Shown: in pieces, positions 8,769 through 18,900 of the stretch | Numbering within the stretch: position 1 is the first letter of the stretch | Layout of the letters: each line of letters opens with the position of its first letter | Source: Asanoa siamensis | GTDB taxonomy: Bacteria > Actinomycetota > Actinomycetes > Mycobacteriales > Micromonosporaceae | Length of the DNA stretch: 64,000 bases | Direction of reading: 5' to 3' | Assembly (NCBI RefSeq): GCF_016862555.1 | Contig: NZ_BONE01000003.1 | Span: forward strand, 124,001-188,000 | The notes under the pieces: model-generated | What the model saw: only the letters and a program-made list of their open reading frames with translations | The model's database searches: none | Told to the model about the DNA's origin: nothing | Translations under genes and position numbers: made by a program

Positions 8769-11700
8769 GTGGACTATCGGGATTGGTCGCGCGGTGATGA
8801 CGCCCCCGCGTCGTCGCCGAGATCTCGCTCGTCCCGGTCCGCCGAGGACCGGCCGCGCCGCAGTGGCGCGCGGCGCGGTGTCCGGCCGACGGCCGCCGAG
8901 CCCAAGCCCGACGCGGTGTCGCAATGGGACCCGCTGGGTGCGTCAGGCGGTGAGCTGGCCGCGATCACGCAGCTCGAGGACACCGCGTCGCTGAAGCTGC
9001 CCAAGGAGTTCTGGAAGGACGAGCCCGCCGACGACGACATGGTGGTCGTCGAGACCGGCGGCGGTCGAGGCAACCGGCGTGATGACACCGACGAGCCGCC
9101 GGTACGGGCGAGGCGCCGGCGGGACGAAGCCGACGACGAGATCGAGACGTCCAGTGGCGGGCGCCGTCGGCAGGACGTGTCGGACTCGCGCGGGTTCCGT
9201 GACGACGAGATCGAGCTGTCCAGCGGCGGGCGTCGGCGGCGGGACATTTCGGACTCACGCGCGGCGCGCAGTCGTGACGACGAGATCGAGCTATCCAGCG
9301 GCGGGCGGCGTCGGCGGGACATTTCGGACTCACGGGCGCTGCGTGACCGCGATGACGACGTCGAGCTGTCCAGCGGCGGGCGACGCCGCCAGGACGTAAC
9401 CGACTCGCGCGGCTTCCGCGACGACGAGATCGAACTGTCCAGCGGCGGGCGACGCCGGCGGGACGTTTCGGACTCGCGCGCGCTGCGTGACCGCGACGAC
9501 GAGATCGAGCTGTCGAGTGGCGCACGCCGTCGGCGGGACGTGTCCGACTCACGGGCCGCGCGCGACAACGAGATCGAGTTGTCGAGCGGTGGGCGGCGGC
9601 AGCGGGACGTGTCGGACTCCCGTACCGGTGGGATTCGCGACGCGGACGTCGAGCTGGCTAGCGGTGGCCGGCGCGGTCGCGGCGTCGCCGACGCGCGGCC
9701 CGCGCGCGACCGGGACGACGAGATCGACCTGTCCAGCGGCGGACGCCGCCGGCGCGACGACGCGAGCGACTCCGGCAGCATCGAGCTGTCCAGCGGCGGA
9801 CGCCGGCGGCGCGACGACGTGGGCGACTCCCGCGCCGGGCGCGACTGGAGCAGCGGTTCCACCGACATCGAGCTGTCCAGCGGCGGACGTCGCCGCGGTG
9901 ACGGCGTCGCCGACTCCCGCGCGGGACGTTGGGACGGTGACCCCGAGCTGACGAGCGGCGGGCGGCGGCGGGCCGCCGAGTCCGAGCCGGTCAGCCGCGG
10001 TCGCCGCCGGGTCGAGGACACCGGGTCCGGCAGGAGTTGGCGCGACGAGGCGACGGACACGGAGCTACCGAGCGTCGGGTACGCGGCCGGCGCCGATGTC
10101 CCCGGCCGGCGCCGCGGCGACGACAGCACCGAGAGCGAGCCGGTCAGCCGGGGACGCCGCCGTCGGCGCGCCGCGGAGGCCGAGAGCGGATCGCCCAGCT
10201 GGCAGACCGAGGCGACCGAGACCGAGCTGCCCGACCTGGGCCGGCGCGGTGACACCGGCTCGATCCAGGTGCCGCTGCGCGGCCGCGCGGGCCGGCACAC
10301 CGACGACGCGGACCCGCTGACACAGCCGAGCCGGACACGGTACGGCGACGGATACGGCCGCCGATCCCGGCGCGCGGAGACCGAGGAGCCCGAGAGCGAC
10401 CGTCCGAGCTGGTCCACGGGGGCGACGGGCGTCGCGTACCCGGAGGTCACCGGCACCCGACTCGATCGCGACGACGCCCCGACCCGCGGGCGCCGGTACC
10501 GCCGCGACGAACCGGACGCGCTCGAGCAGCCCGGGCGGCGGGCCCGGCACGGCGACCAGGCCGACCCGCGGGAAACGACCGGCCACGGCGGCACCTGGAG
10601 CGCGGGCCTCGACGACACCGCGACCCGCAACCGCGGCCGCAGGCACGCCGACGACGAGCCGACCGACGCGCCACCCAGCCGTGGGCGGCGTGGCCGGGCC
10701 GAGGAGCCGGACGAGCCGATGAGTCGCGGCCGCCGCGCGCGGGCGGCCGAGCCGGACACCGAGGACGACGGTCGGGGCTGGCGTGGCGACCCGGCGAACG
10801 GCGACGTGCCGACGCAGCGCCGCGGCCGGGACGACGAAGCGACGGGCGACGGGCGGCGCCGCGGCTCGTGGGCCGGCGAGCCGGACGCGGACCGCTGGCG
10901 GCACCCCGACATGACCGGCGAGTGGTCCCGCCGGGCGATGGCCCCGCTCGACCAGCCGCAGGACCGCACGGCCCCGCCCCGCGACAGCCGACCGGACTCT
11001 CGGCCGGACTCCCGTCGCGACGATCGGCCGGACTCGCGTCGCGACGATCGGCCGGCCTCGGGTCGGGACCTCCGCCCGGGCCAGGACGCCGGGCGGCGCG
11101 ACCGGCGGGAGGCGGCCCGCGACGACGCCGCCCAGACCGGCGGTTGGCGCACCGACGACCCGGTCCGCCGGCGGCGGGACGCGGACTCCGGGCACCGCCC
11201 GGGCGGGCCGGCCGACGACACCGGCTCGTGGGAGCGGATGACCGACACGGGCCAGTACGACAGCACCACCTCGACGAGCGAGTGGGACCGCCTGGTCGGA
11301 AGCATCGAGGACGAGGAGGCCGAGGAGAAGTTCGAGGCCTTCTGGTCGGGCCACCGGTTGGCCGGCGACGACCCGCGCTGGGTGGAGACGCCCGCGACGG
11401 CACCGCGGTCTCCGGCGGTCGGCCTGCCGGAGCCGCGCCGGCCGGAGCCGGACGCCTACGACGACGGTGGCTCCCGCCGCGGCCGGACGCAGGCCGACGA
11501 GGAGTTGGCCCGCGCGGCGATGCCGCCCGCCCTGGACGCCACGGATCCGGGCTGGGGCGCACCGGCCCGCGCCACGCGCCGCGAGTCGGCGCCGACCCGG
11601 CCGGCACGGGCGGCGGCACCGCAACGGCAGTACACGCCGCAGCGCGGTGGGATGTGGCAGCAGGAGGAGTTCGAGCAACTCGACACGGACAACGGCGGCT

Positions 11701-12038
11701 TCCTCGCCGCGGTGCTGTACGCCGCCGCCTGGTACGCCGTACCCGTGCTGGCTTTCGGCATCTGGCTGATGACCCTGCCGGCGGTAGCGATCGACGACTG
11801 CATCAGCGACGTGACCGGCGGCGGCTGCGAGTCGCCCCGCGCCCAGGCGCTGGAGGGCCTGCTCTCGGGCGTGCCACAGTTCGGCATCGCACTGGGCATC
11901 AGCCTGATAGCCGCGATCGCCCTACGCTGGCTGGGCCACAGCTGGCGAGCCGGCAGCGTAGGCCTAGCCGCCGCGGTAGTCGGCGGCGGCCTCTCCGCGG
12001 TGCTCAACAGCGTCTTCACCGGCCAACCCCTGGGCTGA
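8769..12038 (+). CDS. Large repeat-rich membrane protein of unknown function
   Basis: I do not recognise this 1089-residue protein. After a short N-terminus (YRDWSRGDDAP) it is almost entirely charged and low-complexity. About twelve tandem units of roughly 21-27 residues centred on DDEIELSSGGRRRRD span about residues 120-410. Then come many (P)xSRGRRxR motifs, a PDSRRDDR tract, and near the C-terminus two or three membrane segments (FLAAVLYAAAWYAVPVLAFGIWLM; FGIALGISLIAAIALRWLG; VGLAAAVVGGGLSAVL). A short loop with two cysteines joins them. The long head is thus probably a cytoplasmic disordered domain tethered to the membrane. The start is GTG 8769, 13 bases after AGGAAGG; the frame is open upstream to 8463 but that part looks non-coding. 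Confidence 0.7.
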   Translation: MDYRDWSRGDDAPASSPRSRSSRSAEDRPRRSGARRGVRPTAAEPKPDAVSQWDPLGASGGELAAITQLEDTASLKLPKEFWKDEPADDDMVVVETGGGRGNRRDDTDEPPVRARRRRDEADDEIETSSGGRRRQDVSDSRGFRDDEIELSSGGRRRRDISDSRAARSRDDEIELSSGGRRRRDISDSRALRDRDDDVELSSGGRRRQDVTDSRGFRDDEIELSSGGRRRRDVSDSRALRDRDDEIELSSGARRRRDVSDSRAARDNEIELSSGGRRQRDVSDSRTGGIRDADVELASGGRRGRGVADARPARDRDDEIDLSSGGRRRRDDASDSGSIELSSGGRRRRDDVGDSRAGRDWSSGSTDIELSSGGRRRGDGVADSRAGRWDGDPELTSGGRRRAAESEPVSRGRRRVEDTGSGRSWRDEATDTELPSVGYAAGADVPGRRRGDDSTESEPVSRGRRRRRAAEAESGSPSWQTEATETELPDLGRRGDTGSIQVPLRGRAGRHTDDADPLTQPSRTRYGDGYGRRSRRAETEEPESDRPSWSTGATGVAYPEVTGTRLDRDDAPTRGRRYRRDEPDALEQPGRRARHGDQADPRETTGHGGTWSAGLDDTATRNRGRRHADDEPTDAPPSRGRRGRAEEPDEPMSRGRRARAAEPDTEDDGRGWRGDPANGDVPTQRRGRDDEATGDGRRRGSWAGEPDADRWRHPDMTGEWSRRAMAPLDQPQDRTAPPRDSRPDSRPDSRRDDRPDSRRDDRPASGRDLRPGQDAGRRDRREAARDDAAQTGGWRTDDPVRRRRDADSGHRPGGPADDTGSWERMTDTGQYDSTTSTSEWDRLVGSIEDEEAEEKFEAFWSGHRLAGDDPRWVETPATAPRSPAVGLPEPRRPEPDAYDDGGSRRGRTQADEELARAAMPPALDATDPGWGAPARATRRESAPTRPARAAAPQRQYTPQRGGMWQQEEFEQLDTDNGGFLAAVLYAAAWYAVPVLAFGIWLMTLPAVAIDDCISDVTGGGCESPRAQALEGLLSGVPQFGIALGISLIAAIALRWLGHSWRAGSVGLAAAVVGGGLSAVLNSVFTGQPLG
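9130..9990 (+). repeat. In-frame tandem repeat array encoding DDEIELSSGGRRRRD units
   Basis: About twelve imperfect copies of a 63-81 base unit, each encoding an acidic DDEIEL, a SSGG turn, an arginine cluster and a DSR ending. Spacing changes by whole codons so the frame is kept. The copies differ mainly at the linker (RALRDR, RGFR, RAARSR). Confidence 0.85.
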
Positions 12039-12058
12039 CCCGCCCTCGTAAACGCGAA

Positions 12059-12090
12059 CAGGGCGCCGCACCGGTTGGTGCGACGCCCTG
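12059..12090 (-). terminator. Terminator of the rpsF-ssb-rpsR-rplI operon
   Basis: A hairpin with CAGGGCG and CGCACC arms pairing with GGTGCG and CGCCCTG around a GGTT loop, with one mismatch. It lies 12 bases past the rplI stop and may also serve the convergent membrane-protein gene ending at 12038. Confidence 0.75.
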
Positions 12091-12102
12091 GTTCGTGGTG
12101 CC

Positions 12103-12552
12103 TTACTTGCTGCGGTTGACCGTCACGTCGAAGGTGGCGGTCACCTCGGGGTGCAGCTTGACCTTCACCGGGTAGCTGCCGGTCGACTTGATGTGACCCG
12201 GCAGCTCGAGGCGGCGGCGGTCCAGCGAGGGGCCGCCCGCGGTCTTGACCGCGTCGACGATCTCGACCGGGGTCACCGAGCCGAACAGGCGGCCGCCGTC
12301 GCCGGCGCGGACCTGCAGCGTGACCTTGAGGCCCTCGAGCTGGGCCTTCACCTCGTTGGCGTGGCCGAGGTCGCGGATCTCACGAGCCCCGCGGGCCCGC
12401 TTGATGTTGGTGACCTCTTTTTCCGCGCCCTTGCTCCAGCGGATGCCGAAGCCCTGCGGCAGGAGGTAGTTGCGGCCGTAGCCGTCCTTGACCTCCACCA
12501 CGTCGCCCGGCGTGCCGAGGCCGGACACCTCCTGAGTCAGGATGACCTTCAT
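12103..12552 (-). CDS. rplI: 50S ribosomal protein L9
   Basis: A 149-residue protein with the L9 N-terminal domain ([34 protein letters not shown]), the long connecting helix and the C-terminal rRNA-binding domain ([28 protein letters not shown]). It binds 23S rRNA at the base of the L1 stalk. It is the last gene of the rpsF-ssb-rpsR-rplI cluster, 14 bases after rpsR, with a strong GAGGAGG ribosome-binding site. Length and motifs are standard for the family. Confidence 0.98.
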   Translation of the reverse strand: MKVILTQEVSGLGTPGDVVEVKDGYGRNYLLPQGFGIRWSKGAEKEVTNIKRARGAREIRDLGHANEVKAQLEGLKVTLQVRAGDGGRLFGSVTPVEIVDAVKTAGGPSLDRRRLELPGHIKSTGSYPVKVKLHPEVTATFDVTVNRSK

Positions 12553-12566
12553 ATCGGTGCCTCCTC

Positions 12567-12806
12567 TCAGCGGGCCGTGGCCGTGTAAGGCAGCAGCGCC
12601 ATCTCCCGCGCGTTCTTGACGGCGCGGGCGATCTGACGCTGCTGCTGGGACGTCACACCCGTGACCCGGCGGGCACGGATCTTGCCCCGGTCAGAGATGA
12701 ACTTGCGCAGCAGCGCGGTGTCCTTGTAATCGATGTAGGTGATCCCCTCCTTGTCGAGCGGGTTCACCTTCTTCTTCGGCTTGCGCAGTGCAGCAGCCTT
12801 AGCCAT
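12567..12806 (-). CDS. rpsR: 30S ribosomal protein S18
   Basis: A 79-residue protein with the S18 core: [51 protein letters not shown]. It binds the small-subunit platform next to S6, whose gene is in the same operon. No CxxC zinc pair is present, so this is the zinc-independent form. It is 24 bases downstream of ssb and reads toward rplI. Confidence 0.98.
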   Translation of the reverse strand: MAKAAALRKPKKKVNPLDKEGITYIDYKDTALLRKFISDRGKIRARRVTGVTSQQQRQIARAVKNAREMALLPYTATAR

Positions 12807-12830
12807 TGCTCGTGCTCCTGGTGATTCTCG

Positions 12831-13361
12831 TTAGAACGGGGGCTCGTCGTCGGAGTAGCTGTTCGACCGGCCCGAACCGCTGGAGGCGCCCGCCGGCGCG
12901 GCCGTCGCCCAGGGGTCGTCGAAGTTGTTGCCTCCGCCGCCTCCCTGGCCACCGCCACCGCCGGAGCCGAAGCCGCCACCACCGCCGCCAGAGCGGGACA
13001 TCTTCTGCACCTTCGCCGTGGCGTAGCGCAGCGATGGGCCGATCTCGTCGACCTCGAGCTCGATGACGGTGCGCTTCTCGCCCTCACGGGTCTCGTAGGA
13101 CCGCTGCTTGAGCCGCCCCGAGACGATCACCCGGGAGCCCCGCTGCAGCGACTCGGCGACGTTTTCGGCCGCCTGCCGCCACACGGTGCAAGAGAGGAAG
13201 AGTGGCTCGCCGTCTTTCCACTCGTTGGTCTGGCGATCCATGATCCGCGGGGTCGAAGCCACGCGGAACTTGGCGACCGCCGCGCCAGACGGAGTGAAGC
13301 GCAACTCGGGGTCGTCGGTCAGGTTCCCGATGACCGTGATAGTGGTGTCTCCTGCTGCCAT
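12831..13361 (-). CDS. ssb: Single-stranded DNA-binding protein
   Basis: A 176-residue SSB with the OB fold in residues 1-110 ([85 protein letters not shown]). A glycine-rich linker follows, then the acidic C-terminal tip DDEPPF that recruits replication and repair partners. The frame extends six codons further upstream, but ATG 13361 has GAGGAG seven bases before it and gives the normal N-terminus. Confidence 0.97.
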   Translation of the reverse strand: MAAGDTTITVIGNLTDDPELRFTPSGAAVAKFRVASTPRIMDRQTNEWKDGEPLFLSCTVWRQAAENVAESLQRGSRVIVSGRLKQRSYETREGEKRTVIELEVDEIGPSLRYATAKVQKMSRSGGGGGGFGSGGGGGQGGGGGNNFDDPWATAAPAGASSGSGRSNSYSDDEPPF

Positions 13362-13461
13362 GACCGTCTCCTCGTGCACTCATCGAGTCACTGCCGTACA
13401 GGCTCTCAGAGCCGTACGACAGTATTTGTGAGGCTTGGTTCGGACTGGCCTACAGACGCGC

Positions 13462-13752
13462 TCAGCGCGTCTCGGGCCGGATGACCTTGGTGCGCAGCAC
13501 CGACTCGTTGAGTCGCAGCTGACGGTCCAGCTCCGCCACCGCCGCAGGCTCGGCCTGCAGATCGACGACGGCGTAGATGCCCTCGGCCTTCTTGTTGATC
13601 TCGAACGAGAGGCGCCGGCGGCCCCACACGTCGAGCTTCTCCACCGAGCCACCCGAGGTCCGAATCACGTTGAGATACGTGTCGAGCGACGGGGCGACGG
13701 TGCGCTCCTCGAGACTGGGATCGAGGATCACCATGACTTCATAATGACGCAA
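13462..13752 (-). CDS. rpsF: 30S ribosomal protein S6
   Basis: A 96-residue S6: [16 protein letters not shown] at the start, [36 protein letters not shown] in the middle and a short C-terminus. It pairs with S18 on the platform. Start is TTG 13752 behind AGGAGGTGAG. It heads the rpsF-ssb-rpsR-rplI operon; the promoter should lie in 13753-13890. Confidence 0.97.
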   Translation of the reverse strand: MRHYEVMVILDPSLEERTVAPSLDTYLNVIRTSGGSVEKLDVWGRRRLSFEINKKAEGIYAVVDLQAEPAAVAELDRQLRLNESVLRTKVIRPETR

Positions 13753-13893
13753 GACGTGCTCACCTCCTGTGGGCTAAGCGGCCGCGGTCCTTCCGCGGCA
13801 GGAGGTCGTGCGTCGTCGCCCAGCACCCTGCTGGTGCCGGACAACCCCACCACAATACCGGAGCGATGTCGTACGCCTTCTCCGGGCGTGGTA

Positions 13894-13920
13894 AGGGCCC
13901 CTCCACATGGAAGGGGCCCT
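13894..13920 (-). terminator. Hairpin between the secreted-protein gene and rpsF
   Basis: AGGGCCCCT at 13894-13902 pairs perfectly with AGGGGCCCT at 13912-13920. It is about 115 bases past the stop of the minus-strand gene ending at 14035 and upstream of rpsF, so it should insulate the ribosomal operon. Confidence 0.6.
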
Positions 13921-14034
13921 CTGGTGCAGAGCCGCGGAGCGCCTTGAATCCGCATTCTTTGGGTGGGACCTGGGGAGGAACGACCACACCGACGAGGTTG
14001 GACGCAGGCGCCCCGCGGAGCCTATTTATTTAGT

Positions 14035-14916
14035 TTACGCGGCCCGAGTCCGACTTGCACGTTGAGCGATAATCGCCCGAATTGCACCAGCAGACACACC
14101 CACCACGCAGACCGTCGCGATCAGCGCCAGCAGACCCGTCGGACCGCTCTCGCTGACCGGGTCGACCGACGCGAGCGGCTCGGCGGCCGCGCCGGCGATC
14201 GTCGTCGCGCCGTCCAGCCGCGTACCACTGTTGGGGTCGACGAAGCTGTCCCCCGCGAGCGCCGCGGCGTCCTGGTTGGCTGGGTCGTCCGGGTTCGCCG
14301 GATCGGCGTCCGGGTTCGCCGGGTCGCCCGGGGCGGGAGAAGCCCCCGTCGCCGGGTCGTCGTCGCCGGACTGCCGGTCGCGCCCCTGCCGGTCCTGGCC
14401 CGCCGGCGCTTCGTCGTCGCCGTCGTCCGCGGAGCCGCCGTTGTCGCTGTTGTCGTTGCCGCCGCCGAACGGCGGGACCGGCGGGTTGGCCGGGGCGTCG
14501 TTGCCGGTCGCGGCGGGCGGCGGCGGCGCCGCCAGCACCTCGACCCGGACCGCCTTCTCGTCGGCGAGCATGCAGTCCGGCTTCAGCGCCAACTCGACCG
14601 GGCCGCGGTGGAAGAGCACGTCGGCGGTCGCGCCGGAGGCCACCTCACCGCGGGTCGCGCCGTCGAGCAGCAGCTTCGCCTTACGGCCGGTGTTGTTGAC
14701 CACCCGCAGTGTGCTTTCGGCGGGCACGGTCACCGAGGCGGCGCTCGGCTTGGCGCCGCAGGCCACGCCCAGCAGCCCATCGCCGGTGAAGACCACCTGG
14801 CTGTTGGCCTCCTGCGCGGCGTCGACCGCGAAGGCGGCGCCACCGATGGCCAGCGGCGCCGCGACGAAGAAGGCGGCGACAGCGGACGCGACGGTACGGC
14901 GTCGGATGGCGTGCAA
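14035..14916 (-). CDS. Secreted, membrane-anchored protein of unknown function
   Basis: A 293-residue protein with a signal peptide (basic MHAIRRR then a hydrophobic stretch ending near AFA), a ~100-residue globular region with two cysteines (GVACGAKPS and KPDCMLAD), and a long Gly/Pro/Asp-rich spacer (about 130-240). It ends with a C-terminal membrane segment (TGLLALIATVCVVGVSAGAIRAII) and a basic tail. The order resembles a wall-spanning surface protein whose C-terminus stays in the membrane. No LPXTG motif is obvious, although SGPTGLLA precedes the anchor. The chosen start is TTG 14916 with GGGAG about ten bases upstream. Confidence 0.65.
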   Translation of the reverse strand: MHAIRRRTVASAVAAFFVAAPLAIGGAAFAVDAAQEANSQVVFTGDGLLGVACGAKPSAASVTVPAESTLRVVNNTGRKAKLLLDGATRGEVASGATADVLFHRGPVELALKPDCMLADEKAVRVEVLAAPPPPAATGNDAPANPPVPPFGGGNDNSDNGGSADDGDDEAPAGQDRQGRDRQSGDDDPATGASPAPGDPANPDADPANPDDPANQDAAALAGDSFVDPNSGTRLDGATTIAGAAAEPLASVDPVSESGPTGLLALIATVCVVGVSAGAIRAIIAQRASRTRAA

Positions 14917-15091
14917 CGTTCACAACTCCCGTTCTCGGCCGGTGCCGTGGCGGCTGCGCGCCCCCGGCTGGTCTATCGGGGTAACGAGGCGGAGCGCGTC
15001 GCGGTGACGCGGGCCACTGGGCGATTTGCGACGAATTCCGGGAGCGGGCGCCGGTGCGCGGTTGTCGTACCCGCGACGTAGGCTCGCCCCC

Positions 15092-15862
15092 ATGCGTATC
15101 GGAGCTCACGTCGACTCGACCGACCCGTTGTCGGCCGCGGCAGCCCGCGGGGCCGATGCGGTGCAGTTCTTCCTCACCGATCCGCAGGGCTACAAGTCGC
15201 CCAAGCCGCGCGCCGACGCCGAGGCCCTCAAGTCGGCCGAGGTCGACGTCTACATTCACGCGCCCTATCTGATCAATGTCGCCACGCTGAACAACAAGAT
15301 CCGCATCCCGAGCCGCAAGCTGCTGCTGGCCCACGCCGCCGGCGCGGCCGACGTCGGCGCCAAGGCGGTGATCGTCCACGGCGGACACGTCGGCTCGGTC
15401 GACGAGCTGGCCACGGGCTTCGACAACTGGCGCAAGACCTTCGCGTACGCGCAGGAGCAAGGCGGCTTCGCCACTCCCGTGCTGATCGAGAACACCGCCG
15501 GGGGCGATCACGCGTGCGCCCGCAAGCTGGATATGTTGGCCAGGCTGTGGGACGCCGTCGGCGAATACGAGGTCGGCTTCTGTTTGGACACCTGCCACGC
15601 CCACGCGGGCGGCGAGGACCTGCTCGGCCTGGTCGACCGGGTCAAGGCGATCACGGGCCGGATCGACCTGGTGCACTGCAACGACTCCAAGGACCCGTTC
15701 GACTCGGGCCGGGATCGACACGACAACCTAGGTTCCGGAATGATCGACCCTGAGCTGCTCATCGCGGTCGTGCGCGCGGCCGGCGCACCGGTCATCGTCG
15801 AAACCCCGGACGAAGCCGACGGCCAAGCTACCGACATCGCGTTTCTACGCGGCAAGGTGTGA
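15092..15862 (+). CDS. nfo: Deoxyribonuclease IV (AP endonuclease family 2)
   Basis: A 256-residue TIM-barrel nuclease that cuts DNA 5' of abasic sites. The trinuclear zinc ligands are present in order: H in IHAPYL, H in VHGGHVG, E in LIENTAGG, D and H in [12 protein letters not shown] in VHCNDSKD, D and H in [10 protein letters not shown] and E in VETP. The frame runs 22 codons further upstream, but ATG 15092 starts exactly at the conserved MRIGAHV. It is slightly shorter than the E. coli enzyme, as usual in Actinobacteria. Confidence 0.93.
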   Translation: MRIGAHVDSTDPLSAAAARGADAVQFFLTDPQGYKSPKPRADAEALKSAEVDVYIHAPYLINVATLNNKIRIPSRKLLLAHAAGAADVGAKAVIVHGGHVGSVDELATGFDNWRKTFAYAQEQGGFATPVLIENTAGGDHACARKLDMLARLWDAVGEYEVGFCLDTCHAHAGGEDLLGLVDRVKAITGRIDLVHCNDSKDPFDSGRDRHDNLGSGMIDPELLIAVVRAAGAPVIVETPDEADGQATDIAFLRGKV

Positions 15863-15971
15863 CGTTAGGCGCCACTAGGGGGTGTCTTGTGGGTGACGGC
15901 GCGACCGCGACGCGGCGGTGGTGCGGTCCCTCGCGAGACCCGGCCTCCGGTCGGTCGAGAGAAAGAGCGGC

Positions 15972-18900
15972 ATGAACTCGGAACAACCGCCGATGTCCGC
16001 ACGACGCGCGGCACCCGGACCCGAGCCCACCCGCAGGCCCTCCATCGCCAGTGAGGAGGAGCCCGACGAGCCTTACGTGGCCGAGTCGCACGAAGCAGCG
16101 CCAGCGCCCGGCGGCGTGCCGTCGCTGGGCGAGACGGCCGGCAACGGCCATGCCGCGGGGGCCAGCGCGCCGGAATCCGACGCCGCCACCGGCCGGGGAG
16201 AGGACGCAGACGCGCCTGAAGTTGGCACCGCGGACGCCTCCGCCGGCAAGGGCGACGACACAGGCGCCCGCGCACCTGAGGTCGGCAGCGCCACGAGCGC
16301 GGAGGTCTCCGCTGGCAAGGGCGACGACCCAAGCGCCCATGCCCCTGGGGTCGGCACCGCAACCAGCGCGGACGCCTCCGCCGGCAAGGGGCACGCCTCT
16401 GATCGCGCCGCGCGGGGGGCCGACGCCGCCGATCAAGCTGAAGGTGCCGGGGACGCGGTCGGCGGTAACGCAGCCGCTTCGGGGCGCGAAGCGACCGTCG
16501 AGAGCGCGGCCTCTGCCGGCGGCGGGTCCGTTGTGGTGGGCGACCGAGGCGAATCCGACCGCGACGCGGCTGTTGAAGGCGGCGCCGGCGCCGCGAAAGC
16601 CGGGTCGTCGCGTCGTGGTGGGCGGAAGCGTTCGGCTCCGTCGGGAGATGTGAGCGCCGAGGTCGCCGGGGCGGGGCTTGCCGCTGGCGCGTTGGCGGGA
16701 GGCGTCGCGGGTGCGGCCGGGGGTCAAGCCGAGACGTCGACCGAGTCAGGTGAGGCGGCGGGTCGCGGTGCGGCGCCGAAGGCGCGTAGCCGTGCCCGGC
16801 GCGCCACGTCGACCTCTGCCGCGAGCGGCGAGTCCGCTGCGGCGCCGGCCGACGACAGCGACGCGGGCCTGGTCGCGGCCGCCGGGGCCGGAGCGAGCGC
16901 CGAGAGCGGCGAAGCCTCCGCCGCGCCGGCTGCGCCGAAGGCGCGAGGGCGCGGCCGCCGGGCCACCGTTTCCCGGGCGCAGTCAGACGCCGACCAGACC
17001 GTGACGACGGATCCCGGCGATACCGCGGTGGCGTCGCAGACGCCGGCTCCGCCGCAGCGACGTGGCACGGATGCCGAAGGCGCGAGCGGCGGCCACACGC
17101 CTCAAGACGGCGAGGAGAACCGCGCCGCGTCGACGGCCAGTGTCGAGCCGTCAACGGCAATCGCGGACCTTGCGACCCCGTCTGGCGACGACGAGGCAAC
17201 CGCAGCCAAGCCTGACGCGGCCAAGCCAGACGCGAGCAAGCCAGACGCGAGCAAGCCAGACGCGAGCAAGCCAGACGCGAGCAAGCCAGACGCGAGCAAG
17301 CCAGACGCGAGCAAGACCGACGATTCGGCAGCAGGCCTCGGATCCGGTGCGGAGCCGACAGCCGCACCCGCCGGCGCCGGCACAGGGCCGACCGCCGCCG
17401 CACCTACCGGCGACTCGTCGACGGGCGCGGCGACCAAGGCCAAGCCGCGGCCGTGGTGGGCATTCTGGCGATCACAGCCGGCGGCTCCTGCCGCGGCTGG
17501 CAGCGGGGACGCAGCGGATCCAGCCCCGGCGACCGAGGATGCCGCGCAGGCCGGCGAAGGTCCGACCGGCCGGCACGCGGTCAAGAACGACGCCGGCACG
17601 ACCACAGAGCCCAGCACAGAACGGCGTGGCCGCCACGCGGCCGACGAGCCCTCTGACAAGGACCCGGCGGCCGGTGCCACGGCGGCCGGCTCCATCCCCA
17701 CCGGCACGGGCGCCGCCGCGGACACCAAGGCTGAAGCGGGGGAGACCCCCGCATCCACCTCGTCCGCGACCGGGACCCCGGCCAATGCACCGACTGGCAG
17801 CAAGACCGCCACCGACGCCGTGAAAACGGACGTCAGCGCGAAGAGCGACGGTGCGACGGCCGCCGCGGGTGGGGTCGCCGTAGCCGAGAAGGACAAGGAC
17901 GGCGACGACACCAACGAAGACGGCACCAAGGAACCAGACCGCTGGGCCGAGTTCGCCGGGCGGACCGAGCCGCCGCCGAGCGTCCCGCTTCGCGTCGGGC
18001 GGCGGGTCGGGCGCTTCCTGCGCCACGAGTGGACCATCGCCGCGCTGATCTCCATGGCCACCGCGGTCGTCATGACCTGGCCCACCCTGCGGTATCCGCG
18101 ACACACCATCCCGCAGGACATCTGGGATCCGACCCTGCAAGCCTGGCAGATGTCCTGGTCCGGGCACAGCCTGCTGACCAACCCCGGCCGGCTCTGGCAC
18201 TCCAACGCCTTCTTCCCGGAGCTGTGGAGCTTCGCGTTCTCGGACTCGCTGCTCGGCTACGCGCCGCTCGGCATGATCGGCGAAGGGCCCGTCGCCGCGG
18301 TCGTCCGCTACAACATCGTGTTCGTGCTCGCCCACGCGTTGGCCACGTTCGGTGCCTACATGCTCGTCCGCCAGCTCGGCGCCGGTCGCACCGGCAGCGC
18401 CGTGGCGGCGGCGGGCTACACCTACGCGCCGTGGCTGCTCGCCCAGGCCGGCCACCTGCACATCATCTCCAACGGCGGCATTCCGCTGGCGCTCGCGATG
18501 CTCGCCCGGGGGCACGGCTTCTCGTTCCGGCACGGCTACCGGCCGCATCGCCGGCACGCCGGCTGGGCGCTGGCCGGGTGGTTCGTCGCCGCGTGGCAGC
18601 TCAGCCTCGGGTTCGGCATCGGCCTCGTCTTCGCGTACGCGCTGGGTGTGCTCGCGATCGGCGCCCTGGTCGGCTGGTTCATCCGCCGCACCTGGTTCTG
18701 GGGTGTCCGCCGGCCGTTCGGGCGCAAGCTGTTCTTCGCCGACCTCGGTGGCGGTGCCGTCTTCGCCGCCGTCGGTGGGCTCCTGTCGATCCCGTACTTC
18801 GAGGTCGCCGCCGATCACCCGTACGCCCGCCGTGGGGTCGAGGAGATCGACCTCTACTCGCCGCCGCTGAGTGGCTTCTTCACCGCGCCGCCCGAGTCGT

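Noticed and set aside
8774-11305. An 843-codon minus-strand frame opposite the repeat protein
   Set aside because: Ser/Arg-only composition mirrors the repeat on the other strand; it lacks the membrane segments and ribosome-binding site of the plus-strand gene.
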